DNA from: Gari tellinella
Lineage: Eukaryota; Mollusca; Bivalvia; Cardiida; Psammobiidae
Assembly (NCBI GenBank): GCA_922989275.2
Contig: OV277859.1
Span: 36,375,501 to 36,439,500 of the forward strand
Direction of reading: 5' to 3'
DNA: 64,000 nucleotides
Of this stretch, positions 22,227 to 32,900 are shown in pieces. Each line of letters starts with the position of its first letter. The stretch's first letter is position 1. A program made the translations under genes and the position numbers. The notes beneath the pieces were generated by a model. The model was not told the origin of the DNA. It was given only the letters and a program-made list of their open reading frames with translations, and ran no database searches.

Positions 22227-22801
22227 CTAGAAATGGCCTCGGCAATAGTGTAGCGTGTTGCGTCTGGCTCACAACGGAACATTGCCCGTGTGTTCACTGG
22301 TATGTCCGCCTCCATATCGCGTCCCTCCTGTTGATATCTGACTCTTAGTTTATCAACACCTCGCTGTTTAAATGCACGTACAGCACCTTGCAAACGTAAA
22401 AGAACTTCCAATACTGTGTCTTTCTCAAAAGTCACTAGAGATGCACCCTGGGGAACAACTAAACTTTCCCTGGCCCTGACAAACCGAGGCAGGTCTTTGT
22501 AAATTTCTGACACAAGAGTGTAGTTTTTCATATCATGTAGTACTTTCAGAGGTTCAGGATATGTCACTGGTATCGATATTTCAAAGTCCTCGGGTTCGAG
22601 TTCATTGGCAAATGTTGATCCATCCGTCAAATACCCAGTGACGGTTCGTATACTTCTAAGTTCACATACTTGTACAACATCACCGGGGCGCATCTTTGTG
22701 TATTCTTTCAGTGGATTATGTTCTATTTTCACTACCCGTGGTAAAGAACGACAAATGTCCTCTAGATTAAAAATGTGTTGTCTAGAAAAGTTTCCGTCCA
22801 T
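22227..22801 (-). CDS. GAREM-like adaptor, exon 1 (CABIT domain start)
   Basis: It starts at an ATG (22801) and runs 575 bp to donor GTTAGT at 22226, leaving two bases of an Arg codon. The 191 residues read as the N-terminal part of a CABIT module: LEDICRSLPRVVKIEHN opening, MRPGDVVQVCELRSIRTVTG, then FEISIPVTYPEPLKVLHD and LPRFVRARESLVVPQGASLV. CABIT domains occur in Themis (T-cell signalling) and GAREM (a GRB2-binding adaptor that promotes ERK signalling after receptor tyrosine kinase activation). The single CABIT plus a SAM-bearing last exon favours GAREM. It should be a cytosolic adaptor with no signal peptide or membrane segment. Confidence 0.85.
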
Positions 22802-22875
22802 CTTTTCAGTGTTCGAAATGACTATATCAGTTCCTCTTAAGCTAAATGCTTAGCGTCGACTTCACTTCCTTGCTC
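22802..22875 (-). promoter_or_regulatory. Possible 5' UTR and promoter of the GAREM-like gene
   Basis: On the minus strand GCAAGGAAGTGAAGTCG, an ETS-type GGAAGTG site, lies about 60-70 bp upstream of the ATG. No TATA box is evident. Position and motif only; weak. Confidence 0.3.
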
Positions 22876-23270
22876 GTGGGAATGTAGATAGCATGTTCAC
22901 AAAAAGGGATTTGTTTGAAACCCACTACTCCACAGATATTCATTTTTCCCGTCGCAGACGGGTCTGTTTTGTATTTTGACCGCAACTCTATGAAACAATT
23001 TAACCAATCAGGAATGATCAGAAATCCTGGTCAATGATCACGTGCTTGAAATGCAGTACTCTTATCGGCCAATGGCCTAGACTGGCGTTCTGTTATTTTT
23101 TCACATCAATCTTGCGAGTGTAAACCTGGCAAAACATTGAGATGCAGTCTATGTCATCCTTTTCTAAATTTAGCGTGGATAAGCTCTAAATTTAGCATGT
23201 GGGAAAGTCTGTTTACGAAAGATGTTAAGTCAGAATCGGTGTATACACTTGTCTCTGGTTAAGTGAATAC
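22876..23270. other. Upstream region of the GAREM-like gene
   Basis: Low-copy sequence with moderate GC and no repeat termini seen. It may hold promoter-proximal elements. Confidence 0.3.
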
Positions 23271-23274
23271 TGTA

Positions 23275-23520
23275 CAGTGGAGAATGTGTTATTCTTTCCC
23301 AATAAACCTGTTTACGCTAAAACTATTATTTGCAGTGCAAACAATTTGGAGCCAGATCAGACGCCGGGTAACCCGGCGTCTGATCAGGCTCCAAACTGTT
23401 TGCCACCAAGATAAACATGAAATATCAGAATTGTCCAAAAGTTGTTCTTTTCTACGTTTTAGTGTTTTGCGTTTGCGTACGTTTGCGTTTAAACGGGAAA
23501 GAATAACAGATTCTCCACTG
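23275..23520. mobile_element. 246-bp MITE, TA target, family B copy 2
   Basis: The ends are CAGTGGAGAATGTG and CAGATTCTCCACTG with TA outside. It is nearly identical to 3277-3522 across its length, so the two copies are young. Confidence 0.9.
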
Positions 23521-23669
23521 TACCCCACACAAAACTTTAACCTGCGACGGAGTATCTTTTTTAAAGATATTTCTTGTTACACTTTTAATTATTCCTCCAT
23601 TGAAAAAAGTATTCAAATTTATACAGTCAAATATGTGAACTAAGAAATGTTTTCTATATTCTATAAGAA

Positions 23670-23755
23670 GATAGCTTAAAGCAGGCTGAATGTAAAGCAG
23701 AATGCACATTTAGACGCATCCTGTTTTTCTTTCAACCTGCTTTATGTGGTCACTT
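23670..23755. repeat. Family A hairpin core, diverged
   Basis: TTAAAGCAGGCTGAATGTAA and an imperfect complement. CAGGGCTGCC termini are absent. Confidence 0.6.
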
Positions 23756-24010
23756 ATCTTCAATACCAGAATTAGGCTATGGAGTAAAGCGTTAAACCGG
23801 AAGTATCCGGAACCGAACAATCAACCGACTGAACACCAGTTGTTTTACATGAACACCAAACATTCAGGAAAGATGCATACAACCACTGTTGGCTTTCTGT
23901 ATTACATGTTCTAGTATACTGTTGAAAACGCCTTCAAATTTAACTTCTTAGAAAGGCAGCTATAAATGTGTCTCAATCAGAAACCTCTTGAAAGCGAAGA
24001 GGTCATTGGT

Positions 24011-24425
24011 CAAACTTCGATATCTCGAACTCGCTTAAGACGACGTATCGTGAAACCGGAGTATTTCGTTTTTGAAGGTTTTGTAGTATACACAGTTTAA
24101 CTTCGATATCTCGAACTCGCTTAAGTCGAGCATAAGGATATATTTGATGTAAGCGAAGTAGAAATAATAAAATTCAACTGTAGAAATACGAGAAACTACG
24201 AGTAATAAGCGAGTTCGACATATCAAAGTTCGGTTGTAAATAGTGAAACTTTGATAAGTCGAAATTTCCTAAGTCGAACTCAGCCGTATTTCATTATTAG
24301 AAAATTGTCAACTCGAATCCGCTTTTATCATTCTTATCCGTGTTTCGACTTTAAACTTGGCAAAGCCATGATTAAACTCGAATTACTAGTTCGTCGCTCT
24401 AAAGCGAGTTCGATATATCAAAGTT
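24011..24425. repeat. TTCGATATCTCGAACTCGC repeat cluster
   Basis: ACTTCGATATCTCGAACTCG occurs near 24015 and 24093, with inverted partners CGAGTTCGACATATCAAAGT (about 24210) and CGAGTTCGATATATCAAAGT (about 24405). This suggests overlapping palindromic elements. Confidence 0.7.
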
Positions 24426-24841
24426 TATAACAAATCTGCCAATTACCACCCAGTGTTAATTCACTTGCATTTTGCAAAACAGTATGGTTCCCAATCGCCG
24501 TGAAACATACAGCTAGTCTTAATCTTAAGTCCTGACACTAATACCAAACTGCTGACAATATTTTAAAGCGCATGTGTATGTACGGCAAATTTAGACCACA
24601 TTTCTTCCCTATTACAATTGTTAACAAATTTTATATGGGTCGTCTCAAATAATTATTAGTAAACAAACTTAGACAAGTACTTGTGTACTGTACCCATTTA
24701 AGATTTAAAGAACTAAATTCAACCACTCACTGCCATTTCGTCTTATGTTTCAAACAGCTGTCGTCAGCTTTTATTTCTCAAATTGGTTTTTTAGTTTATT
24801 TTGACTAAAGAAGAACTACATGTAGATCTATATCATTACAG
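24426..24841. other. Non-coding spacer
   Basis: AT-rich, nothing recognised. Confidence 0.25.
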
Positions 24842-25096
24842 CAGGGCTGCCATTTCTCCGGATTTTTCCTAAATCTTCGGATTTTTTTCTAGAACATGGT
24901 AGCTTAAAACAGGCTGAAAGTAAAGCAGAATGCGCCATAAGGCGCATTCTGCTTTACTTCCAGTCTGCTTTATGTAGTCACATGTCAACAAAACTAGAAA
25001 CAGGCTATGGGGTAAAGGTACGATTCGTAAATTCGCAAATGAAAAATGCAAATTTGGAAATCTTAGGATTTTTCATGTCAACTTATGGCAGCCCTG
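24842..25096. mobile_element. MITE, family A copy 4 (opposite orientation)
   Basis: It begins CAGGGCTGCCATTTCTCCGG and ends TTATGGCAGCCCTG, reversed relative to the other copies. The hairpin is at about 24899-24975. TTACAG and TTACAT flank it. Confidence 0.9.
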
Positions 25097-25228
25097 TTAC
25101 ATGTTATGAAACTTAACCCCTTCATTTCCATGGCGTCATCTGGCTTTTATCATTTGTCGTCTGCTTTATTTGAATAATTAAATTTTTAAGTATTTTGACT
25201 TAACAATTGTTGAAATGAGTGTCAATTA

Positions 25229-25286
25229 AGTAGTCTGGATCCCGATCAGACATCGCTTTAGGGGCCGTCTAGTCAGGATCCAAACT
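25229..25286. repeat. Hairpin core, diverged
   Basis: AGTCTGGATCCCGATCAGAC and GTCAGGATCCAAACTG arms. The GACGCCG core is damaged. Confidence 0.55.
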
Positions 25287-25323
25287 GTGTGCAAATAATA
25301 CTTGTCCTCGAGGTAAGTGAAGG

Positions 25324-25581
25324 CAGGGCTGCCACTGAAGTTGACATAAAAAATCCTAAGATTTCCAAATTTGCATTTTTCAAGTGCGATTTTACGAATC
25401 GTACCTTTACCCCATAGCCTGTTTCTAGTATTTGTTGACATGCGACTACTTAAAGCAGGCTGTAAGTAAAGCAGAATGCGCCTACAGGCGCATTCTGCTT
25501 TACTTTCAGCCTGCTTTAAATACTACAAACTGGGGGGGAAATCCGAAGATATAGGAAAAATCCGGAGAAATAGCAGCCCTG
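25324..25581. mobile_element. MITE, family A copy 5 with TGAAGG duplication
   Basis: CAGGGCTGCC termini with TGAAGG directly outside both ends (25318-25323 and 25582-25587). The central hairpin is long and clean. The CAGGG start is hAT-like, but 6 bp is short for hAT, so the superfamily stays open. Confidence 0.9.
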
Positions 25582-25934
25582 TGAAGGGGTTAATCTGAAA
25601 TGTTTAAAATGTTCATCTGTATCTCTGCACCAAAGCATTTTGAGACGATCCCGGTTTAAAACATTCGACTCACACATGTACACTACTATACATGTACCTG
25701 TAGATAGTTACCTTAGTTACCTTATACCGCAGGCCGTTAATGAGGTGTTAGCTCGTGAGGCCCAACTGTAGATGATACATTTATTCTATACAAACAGTGA
25801 ATATCTTGATCATTATATCTCTTTATTGAGCCCTCTGACCAGACTCTGCATAGTTTGTCATTTAAAATATATTTTGGAGAGAAAAAACACACCCTTTTGT
25901 CCTTACGGCTCCGCTCTGTCGCTCGGTTTGTGTC

Positions 25935-26925
25935 GAGCCTTTTTCAGCGGAGCTGAATGGTATCTATTTAGCCCTACATTTGAACCAATTGATATTTGAT
26001 CAGAAATTTAGAATTAAGAACACCTGTTGAAACTGAATAGTCTGATTGGATAGTAGCCGGGGCTCCAGATAAGATTATTATTTCAAAACTTAAACTCTTT
26101 TTATTTGTGCATTAAACCCTATGGTGTCACTACTCATTTTAATTGTCTCTTCGAGATGATCAAAATGAGTGGTAACACCATAGGGTTTGGTGCTGAAATG
26201 AGTGAGAAAATGTTAGATTTGTTCAGTTTACTCCCCTCTTATCTGGAGCCGTGAAACTGTAGCCAGGCTGGTGTATGCACATTGCAGTTTTACAAGATAT
26301 GAAATGTGAGCGTAAAATTCAGAGACACTGTAGGCTGAATGTTGCAGTGTGTACTACTAAGCTGATGACATCATGCTTCTATTTCAAGACATGATATCAG
26401 ATGTCTTTTTTATAGATAGACAGTGGTAGCTAGGTGTTTTGTTTAATAATGGTTTACTACCAATTTATTTTAATTGTTAACTTTTTGTACAAATTTACCA
26501 TACATTGATACCAATATAATAAATGGCCTCAAGTGAGTTAAACACAATTGTGTTGTTTCATCATTTATTGACAAGAGTAAGGTGTTATAGAACTTGTACA
26601 TCAGACTGTTGTTCTGTATGAGCATGCACAGTTTATTTAGTTATAGTTTGTTTCAAGAAACTCCCAATGAATGAAGTTTGGTATATAGAACAATAGCTTA
26701 ATCTGAGGATCTCCTACCAGTAGCTAGGATACGGGTTAAATTATTGTTTTGCATTTCTGTACATTATAGTTTTTGAGTCAGAATTATGCTTTATCCTTGA
26801 ATGTGTATGTTTTGCTTTTCAATCCAAGATATTACAATCCTTTGAAAGCCCCCAATTTCATACAATTTTGCACACCCATCTACAGCATGAATTCCACCAC
26901 CCATTCCGCTGAATATCTTTTTCAA
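25935..26925. repeat. About 980-bp dispersed repeat, copy 2 (inverted)
   Basis: It is the inverted counterpart of 15290-16265, including the nested CTCCAGATAAG palindrome at 26060-26251. The pair encloses exons 1 and 2 of the GAREM-like gene. Confidence 0.85.
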
Positions 26926-27271
26926 ACAACTACAACTTTGTACCTACATGAGTCGATCTGATGGTTTTTTACGAATTCGCATGTAAATACTCAATAATGG
27001 ACCTGGCTTAAACTCAATAATGGACCTGGCTTAATAAGAAACTGGAATTGTCCATTAAAAGTTTCAAGGGCATATGAGTTTACGCCCGTACGCATATCCG
27101 CTTGATAAGGTTGTCAACAAGTTTGAATAGGAGTAAGAAAATGATATAGTTTAAATTGCAAGGGCATTAGGCACGAAATTGGCACACAGACCTTTTTAAA
27201 CAATTCCCCCACGGCATGTTTCTAGTATTGAAGACAGGTGACCACTTAAAGCAGGTTGAAAGTAAAGCAGA

Positions 27272-27789
27272 ATGCGACTCGTAACCAGATGTTGTATTTG
27301 CAAAAAGAAAAGAAAATACCAAAATAAAACCAAATGTGTAGCATTATCGTGGATCTGGCATTAGAAAAATATGATCAGTCTAAAAACATATGCTAGAAAA
27401 GTCTTCAAATCTTAGATTTTTAGAAATTTTTCATCGTTTTATACGTGGGCATCGAAATACGCAATAGACATTGATAACGGGCTCAGACATAAACCCGAGC
27501 CAAATTATGTACTCTCTATCGCTATATACACTTAAGTAAGTTAAATCGGTCACAGAGGTATGAATAGTCCGGAGGGCCAGTGGGCTAAATGGTTTTCTTA
27601 TTTTGAGTGTATGTCCCCGCATGGCGGGTCCCGGGTTCGAATCCCACCACAGCTCAATATTTTTTTTCAATGAAATGCATTTTTTAAACAGAATTTCTAA
27701 CTTTAAACTAATTATTACCCGTTTATATAAGCGTTTGACATATATTTACAAATTACTATTTTTTATGCAAAATCTTGTTGCGAGTCTCT
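27272..27789 (+). mobile_element. TIR element with tRNA-like module (copy 2)
   Basis: Left end GCGACTCGTAACCAGATGTTG and right end AATCTTGTTGCGAGTCTCT, followed by TTAA (27790-27793). The tRNA-like module is on the plus strand at 27564-27655, opposite to copies 1 and 3. The left flank is half of a family A hairpin (AAAGCAGGTTGAAAGTAAAG at 27248), so the element apparently inserted at a hairpin apex. Confidence 0.78.
27564..27655 (+). other. tRNA-like module
   Basis: TAGTCCGGAGGGCCAGTGGG supplies an A-box-like segment and GGGTTCGAATCCCACC a full B box. The 5' and 3' edges show acceptor-stem-like complementarity. The loop between them is too irregular for a confident anticodon. Confidence 0.65.
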
Positions 27790-27793
27790 TTAA

Positions 27794-28426
27794 AGTGGCT
27801 GAACCCCAAATGGTGTATTTGCGAAAATCAATGAAAATACTCAAAATATTATAAATGTGTAGTAGCATTATCGTAGGTTCTAACACAACTCGCGAACACC
27901 CCTATATTTATAAACAAAGAAGGACGCAGCTGTGTTTGAATTCTCAATACAACACGTACGCGCTGCAAAGGCTAAAATGTGACATGGCTTCGAAAATGCA
28001 TACGCCAAGAAATGAAGCACCGTTGCGTAGATCCAAATTGTGGTTAAATTGAAGTGCTAGAATCGAAATGATAATATAATACCAGTGTTTTATCGTGCAA
28101 TCGAACAAGGGTAGTCGTAGAGATGCCTGTAATTAAATCACTCGGCATACGGCCTCGTGATTAAACTACTTCGCATCTCAACCCTACCCGTTTTCGATTG
28201 CACGATAAAGCACTGGTATGAATTTATTATTTCTTAAATCTATATCTGGCATTAAAAACCCTCAAGAAAGGTCACCAAATCTAAGTTTTTTTATAGATAT
28301 TTTCCATCGCGTTACACGAGTCTATTAGCCTCAATTGAAATCGTTCGAAATCAATTTGCATCTTTTACGCACTCGCAAGCATAATTTATAGCTTTTTCTT
28401 GTTTTGTAAGTAATTTACCCATTGTT
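27794..28426. mobile_element. Related TIR element without tRNA module
   Basis: It starts AGTGGCTGAACCCCAAATGG, matching the family terminus, and shares AATGTGTAGTAGCATTATCG with copy 2. In place of the tRNA-like part it has a long palindrome (28082-28216: CCAGTGTTTTATCGTGCAAT and complement). The right terminus is eroded. Confidence 0.6.
28082..28216. repeat. Long palindrome
   Basis: Arms of about 45-50 bp (ATACCAGTGTTTTATCGTGC / GCACGATAAAGCACTGGTAT) with few mismatches and a further inner AGATG / CATCT pairing. Confidence 0.8.
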
Positions 28427-28430
28427 TTAA

Positions 28431-28968
28431 AGCGACTCGCAACCAGATGGTGCATCAAAAATAGTAATTTGTAAATATGTGTCAAACGCTTATATAAATG
28501 GTAAAGAATTAGTTTAGGATAAGAAATTCTGTTTAAAAAAAATGAATTTCAATAAAAAAAAATATTGGTCTCTGGTGGGATTCGAACCCATGGCCCGGCA
28601 TTGGCGGACAGAAGGCAAAATAGGGGAAACCGCTTAGACCAATGGACCACGGAACTATCCGTTTATCTCGGATCGATTTAACGTATTTCAATGTGTTGCG
28701 GTCGAAAGTGAATACAACTTCGTAATTCGGCTCGTGTTTATGTCTGAGCCCGTGTAGAGAAGCAACAGCAACAACTATACCGTCTACTAGTCGGTATAGA
28801 AAAACGATGGAAAATATCTAAAAATCTAAGATTCGGTGACGATTCTTGAGACTTTTTTTGGACTGGTCATATTTTTTTAATGTCAGAAGCCAAATAATGC
28901 CACAAATTTGCTTTTATTTGAGTATTTTATTTTATTTTGACAAGTACACCATCCGGTTGCGAGTCGCT
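28431..28968 (-). mobile_element. TIR element with tRNA-like module (copy 3, best preserved)
   Basis: TIRs AGCGACTCGCAACCAGATGG and CCATCCGGTTGCGAGTCGCT are bounded by TTAA on both sides (28427-28430 and 28969-28972). It is 538 bp long. A minus-strand tRNA-like segment lies at about 28568-28660, with B box GGGTTCGAATCCCACC and an A-box-like CCATTGGTCTAAGCGG. TTAA targets are characteristic of piggyBac-type transposases, which is an inference only. Confidence 0.85.
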
Positions 28969-28972
28969 TTAA

Positions 28973-29453
28973 AACAGAAATTTGCTTAAAAGCTTTTCTT
29001 GCATATATCTCTGATCAATATGCATATATGGTAATTAAAATTAAGCATGTTTCAATCAATATTAACTCCTAATAAAGTAATGATAGTGCCACTAATGTTA
29101 GATCTACTTTATTTTTTACAAAACAAAGAAGCTAAACCCAGTCATCTTATCACGGAGGACTTACAGTGGTGTAATTCCTCCGTGATTTTATCAAATGTCA
29201 GCTACCTGTTCAATTTCATAGAACTTAGAATTGCAGGCAGACTAATACAAATGAAATAGAAAGGATCCATGATGAGATGGTCACTTAGAACTACCAGGCA
29301 CCATGGAGTAGTCTAACTACTTGTGTGTGTGTTTTTCGTTTTTACGTCTCACCCGAGTTATCGTAATCTGTTAATTATGACTTAACTATTGCGGGGGAGC
29401 GTTCCCTTCAGCCGGCAGCGTATTCGAAAGTGGCTGGTTTTTGAGCATCAGAT
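28973..29453. other. Spacer before the LINE 3' end
   Basis: Contains a short hairpin on ATCACGGAGGA / TCCTCCGTGAT (29148-29195). Nothing else recognised. Confidence 0.35.
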
Positions 29454-29941
29454 AGTTTAGTTTAGTTTATTTGTTTATTTAAGTCTCATCATGGTTACAA
29501 TACATATACAAGTACAGACATACAACTAAATAAAAACCATGCCATTCTTTATAGAATTACAAGAGACCGTGCTCTTTAAGAGTAAATAGACATATAATAT
29601 ATATCACAAATATCACATGATATAATATACAGATCTACACGCTCAGGCTTATCTATATAAGCATATTGAGCGGATAAAAAGCAAACAGCAACAGCTAATC
29701 TTACAAGGAAACGCTTTGATACGTTCTAGACACATCAAAACTTCTGCTTGTTAAAATCTGCTTTAAATGCCCATTTAAACACTGACAGAAAAGGTAAGCC
29801 AATAAAGCAAGTTAAAAAACGGTGTAAAAAATCGAATATCACCCAAAATCAGATTTTTGATGAACTGATTAGCTGATCCTGTATGCATTGTTTAAAAGAT
29901 TCCAAATAACATTTGTATACAGACTAAAACAAGGTTTAACA

Positions 29942-32900
29942 TTATTTACATAAAAATGAAGATCTTCTATTAAGAATATTTAAACAGGTTTTGGCACTTA
30001 TTCTGATCAGATCAGGATGTGTAAGAATTATTCTTAGCTTATCATTATCATTTGAAGCACTAAAACCATCCACAATACGTTCAGCTGTTTTGATGAGTGT
30101 ATCCCGTATGCCCTCGTACAATGGACAATGAAGAATTACATGTTTTTCTGACTCTATTTGATTACATATAAAGCATTTGCGTTCTTCTACAGGTAAGTTT
30201 TCATATCTGCCTGTTTCTAGTCTAAGGGGGGCTACCCCACATCTAAATTTGCAAAGTGCTGATCTATGTCTAGGTGGTAAAATTATTCTGCAATATTTTT
30301 CAACGGTAAAGTCGGATTTAAAAGTAGAATATGTTCTCAATTTATTTCCGCCTTTGCCCGTTGAGCCAGTTTGACTATTTACAATAAGACGCCATTCCTC
30401 AACGTACTTGTCCATCATACGGTTCTCTAGATTACTACATAAATATGATTTTGACACCTTACTAGCAAGATTTGTACAATTATCAAGGTTATATTCTTTC
30501 AATTTACACACAACTGTATGGAACCAGTTTTTACAAGATATTCCTGCTGACGCAGATGGCCATAGCGCAATGCGTTTGTTAATGCGAACTGGTAACGTGT
30601 TACAAGTACGGCTCCAAAGTTGTGCGATATGTTTCCATTGGCGGACAATAGGAGGCTGCCACCCCATCTCACCCACCAATGCCGCGTTTGGTGTATATTC
30701 ACCCACACCAAGAAAAAACCTCATTGCTCTATTCTGGACGGCATTGATACATGAAAAAGACCGACAATCCCATATTGTAGCACCATAAGCTATTACAGGC
30801 CAAACAATGGAGTCGTACAGCTTTGAAAAAACTGAATATGGGACTCCACCAGCGAGTTTACATTTAGCTATAATTAGACCGAGTGCACGACTTGCGCTTT
30901 GGGCAACCATTTTAGCGGTTATATTAAAGTCTAAATGTTCAGTCAAAACAATGCCAAGGTATGTATACTTTTCAACCAAGTCAACAACATCATTTCCACA
31001 TCGGAAAACGCAATCTGTTTTAAGTTGTGACGGATTTCTAAAATGCATGACCTTACTCTTTTTGCAGTTTATCACCATTTTGCTGGTAAGACACCATTCA
31101 TTCAATGCATTTAGCAGAATTTGTAAATCTTGACTAGACTCAGCAAGTAAGACTATATCGTCTGCATACATAAGAAGACATATTTTCTCTTGTTCAATAC
31201 TAACACCAATGTCCAACGACTTTAAATACAACGCAATGTCGTTTATATAAAGGTTAAACAATAAAGGTGACAAAATGCAACCCTGTCTTAAACCAACATT
31301 TACCTCAAACCATTCAGTTGTGTGTGAGTTTACTCTAACACATGATGATACAGAATTATAAAGTGACTTTATTGCAGTGAACATTTTACCATGGATACCA
31401 GTTTTATTGAGTTGAGTCCACAGTTTCGACCTATCTATAGAATCATATGCCTTTTTGAAGTCTATGAACGCACAGAAAGTAGACTTTTTAAGTTTTCTTC
31501 TAGTATCAACAATGTTACAAAGAGATAGAATATGATCTGTAGTACTTCTCTTTTTTCTAAAGCCATTCTGTTCATCAACTATCTTATTGTTACTTTCGGT
31601 CCATTCAGACAATCTAGAGTTTAAAATACTACAGTACATCTTGTACATTGCAGAAGCTAAAGCAATTCCTCTATATGAAAGTGGGTATCTGGGGTCAGCA
31701 GTCGCCGATTTTGGTATAGGATTTATAATACACTTCGCCCAAGAAGAGGGCACAATGCCTCGATTAAAACAAATATTAAACAACGCATGCAAAAAGCAAA
31801 CTGAGGCATCGTTTTTAAGCACTTCTGATGGAATACCGTCATAGCCAACTGCTTTCCCCAAGTTCGCACTTTCGACGGCCCTTTTTACCTCTAGAATACA
31901 AATTGGATCATTAAAAGGTATGTCATCATATACTCCTTCATTTGTTGGGTCATCACTAACATCAGATACATTGCCAGATGTTCGGTAAGTGAAGAGGGAA
32001 CTAAAGTCGGTCTTCCACTTATCTAGAATATCTGCAATATTACAAGAGTTACTACCATCTTCAAGAACTATTTCCATAGGTATTATCTTTTTTCTGTCGT
32101 TACGTATGCCAATTTTTCCTAGGCGTTTCCAAAACACTTCACTGTTAGATTCACAGTCAGCTAGAAGCTCTGACTGTAAAGAGTACCAGTAAAGTCGTTT
32201 TGCTTTCTGTACTTCACCATCAAACCTTTTACGTTTAGAAACAAAATTAGCCTTTAGTCTGATTTTATCGTTTGTGCCTTTACATTTCAGCCATTCAGAT
32301 TCAGATCTACACATGCCATTCCAAAACGTGGTGAGATTAACTGACCACCACGGTTTAGCTTGTCTGTGCTTCTTTTTACAGCTAATACCGGTAAAAACAG
32401 TTTTATGTGGTATGTCCTTGAGCATATTATCTTTTAAAAGTGTACACCAATTCTGATAAAGAGAATCCATTTCAGTCTGTGAGTTAACATCATACTCTAT
32501 TTTACGTATAACATCATTCACTTTCTCAATATCAACAGCTTTAGTTAAAAATTCATTTGGCATTTTTTCAAAATCAAATTTTATATAAGACTGTTGAGCT
32601 GATAAATTACAATCTTCAATAGGATCAATACCATGGCTCAAAACTATTTCCCAACTCAGCAGCGAGTGATCAGGTAAACTGGTTGGTGATAATGATGCTA
32701 TATCACCAATGCTATTTACAACATCTGTAGCTCTAATAACTTTAAAATTTGAGAAACAGTTTAAATTATCGTGCATAATAATACAATAGTCAACAACTGC
32801 CTTACCTCGTGTTGATATAGAAGTGAAATCATTAATTACATGGTTCCTACCATTAAGCATGCACATGTTTGAATTGATAAGAAACTCGACAAGGAGCTCA

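Noticed and set aside
22802..22870. Calling a defined promoter for the GAREM-like gene
   Set aside because: Only an ETS-like word is visible, so it is kept as a low-confidence regulatory note.
27564..28660. Functional tRNA genes
   Set aside because: B boxes are good, but the anticodon arms do not fold convincingly and the segments lie inside repeated mobile elements.
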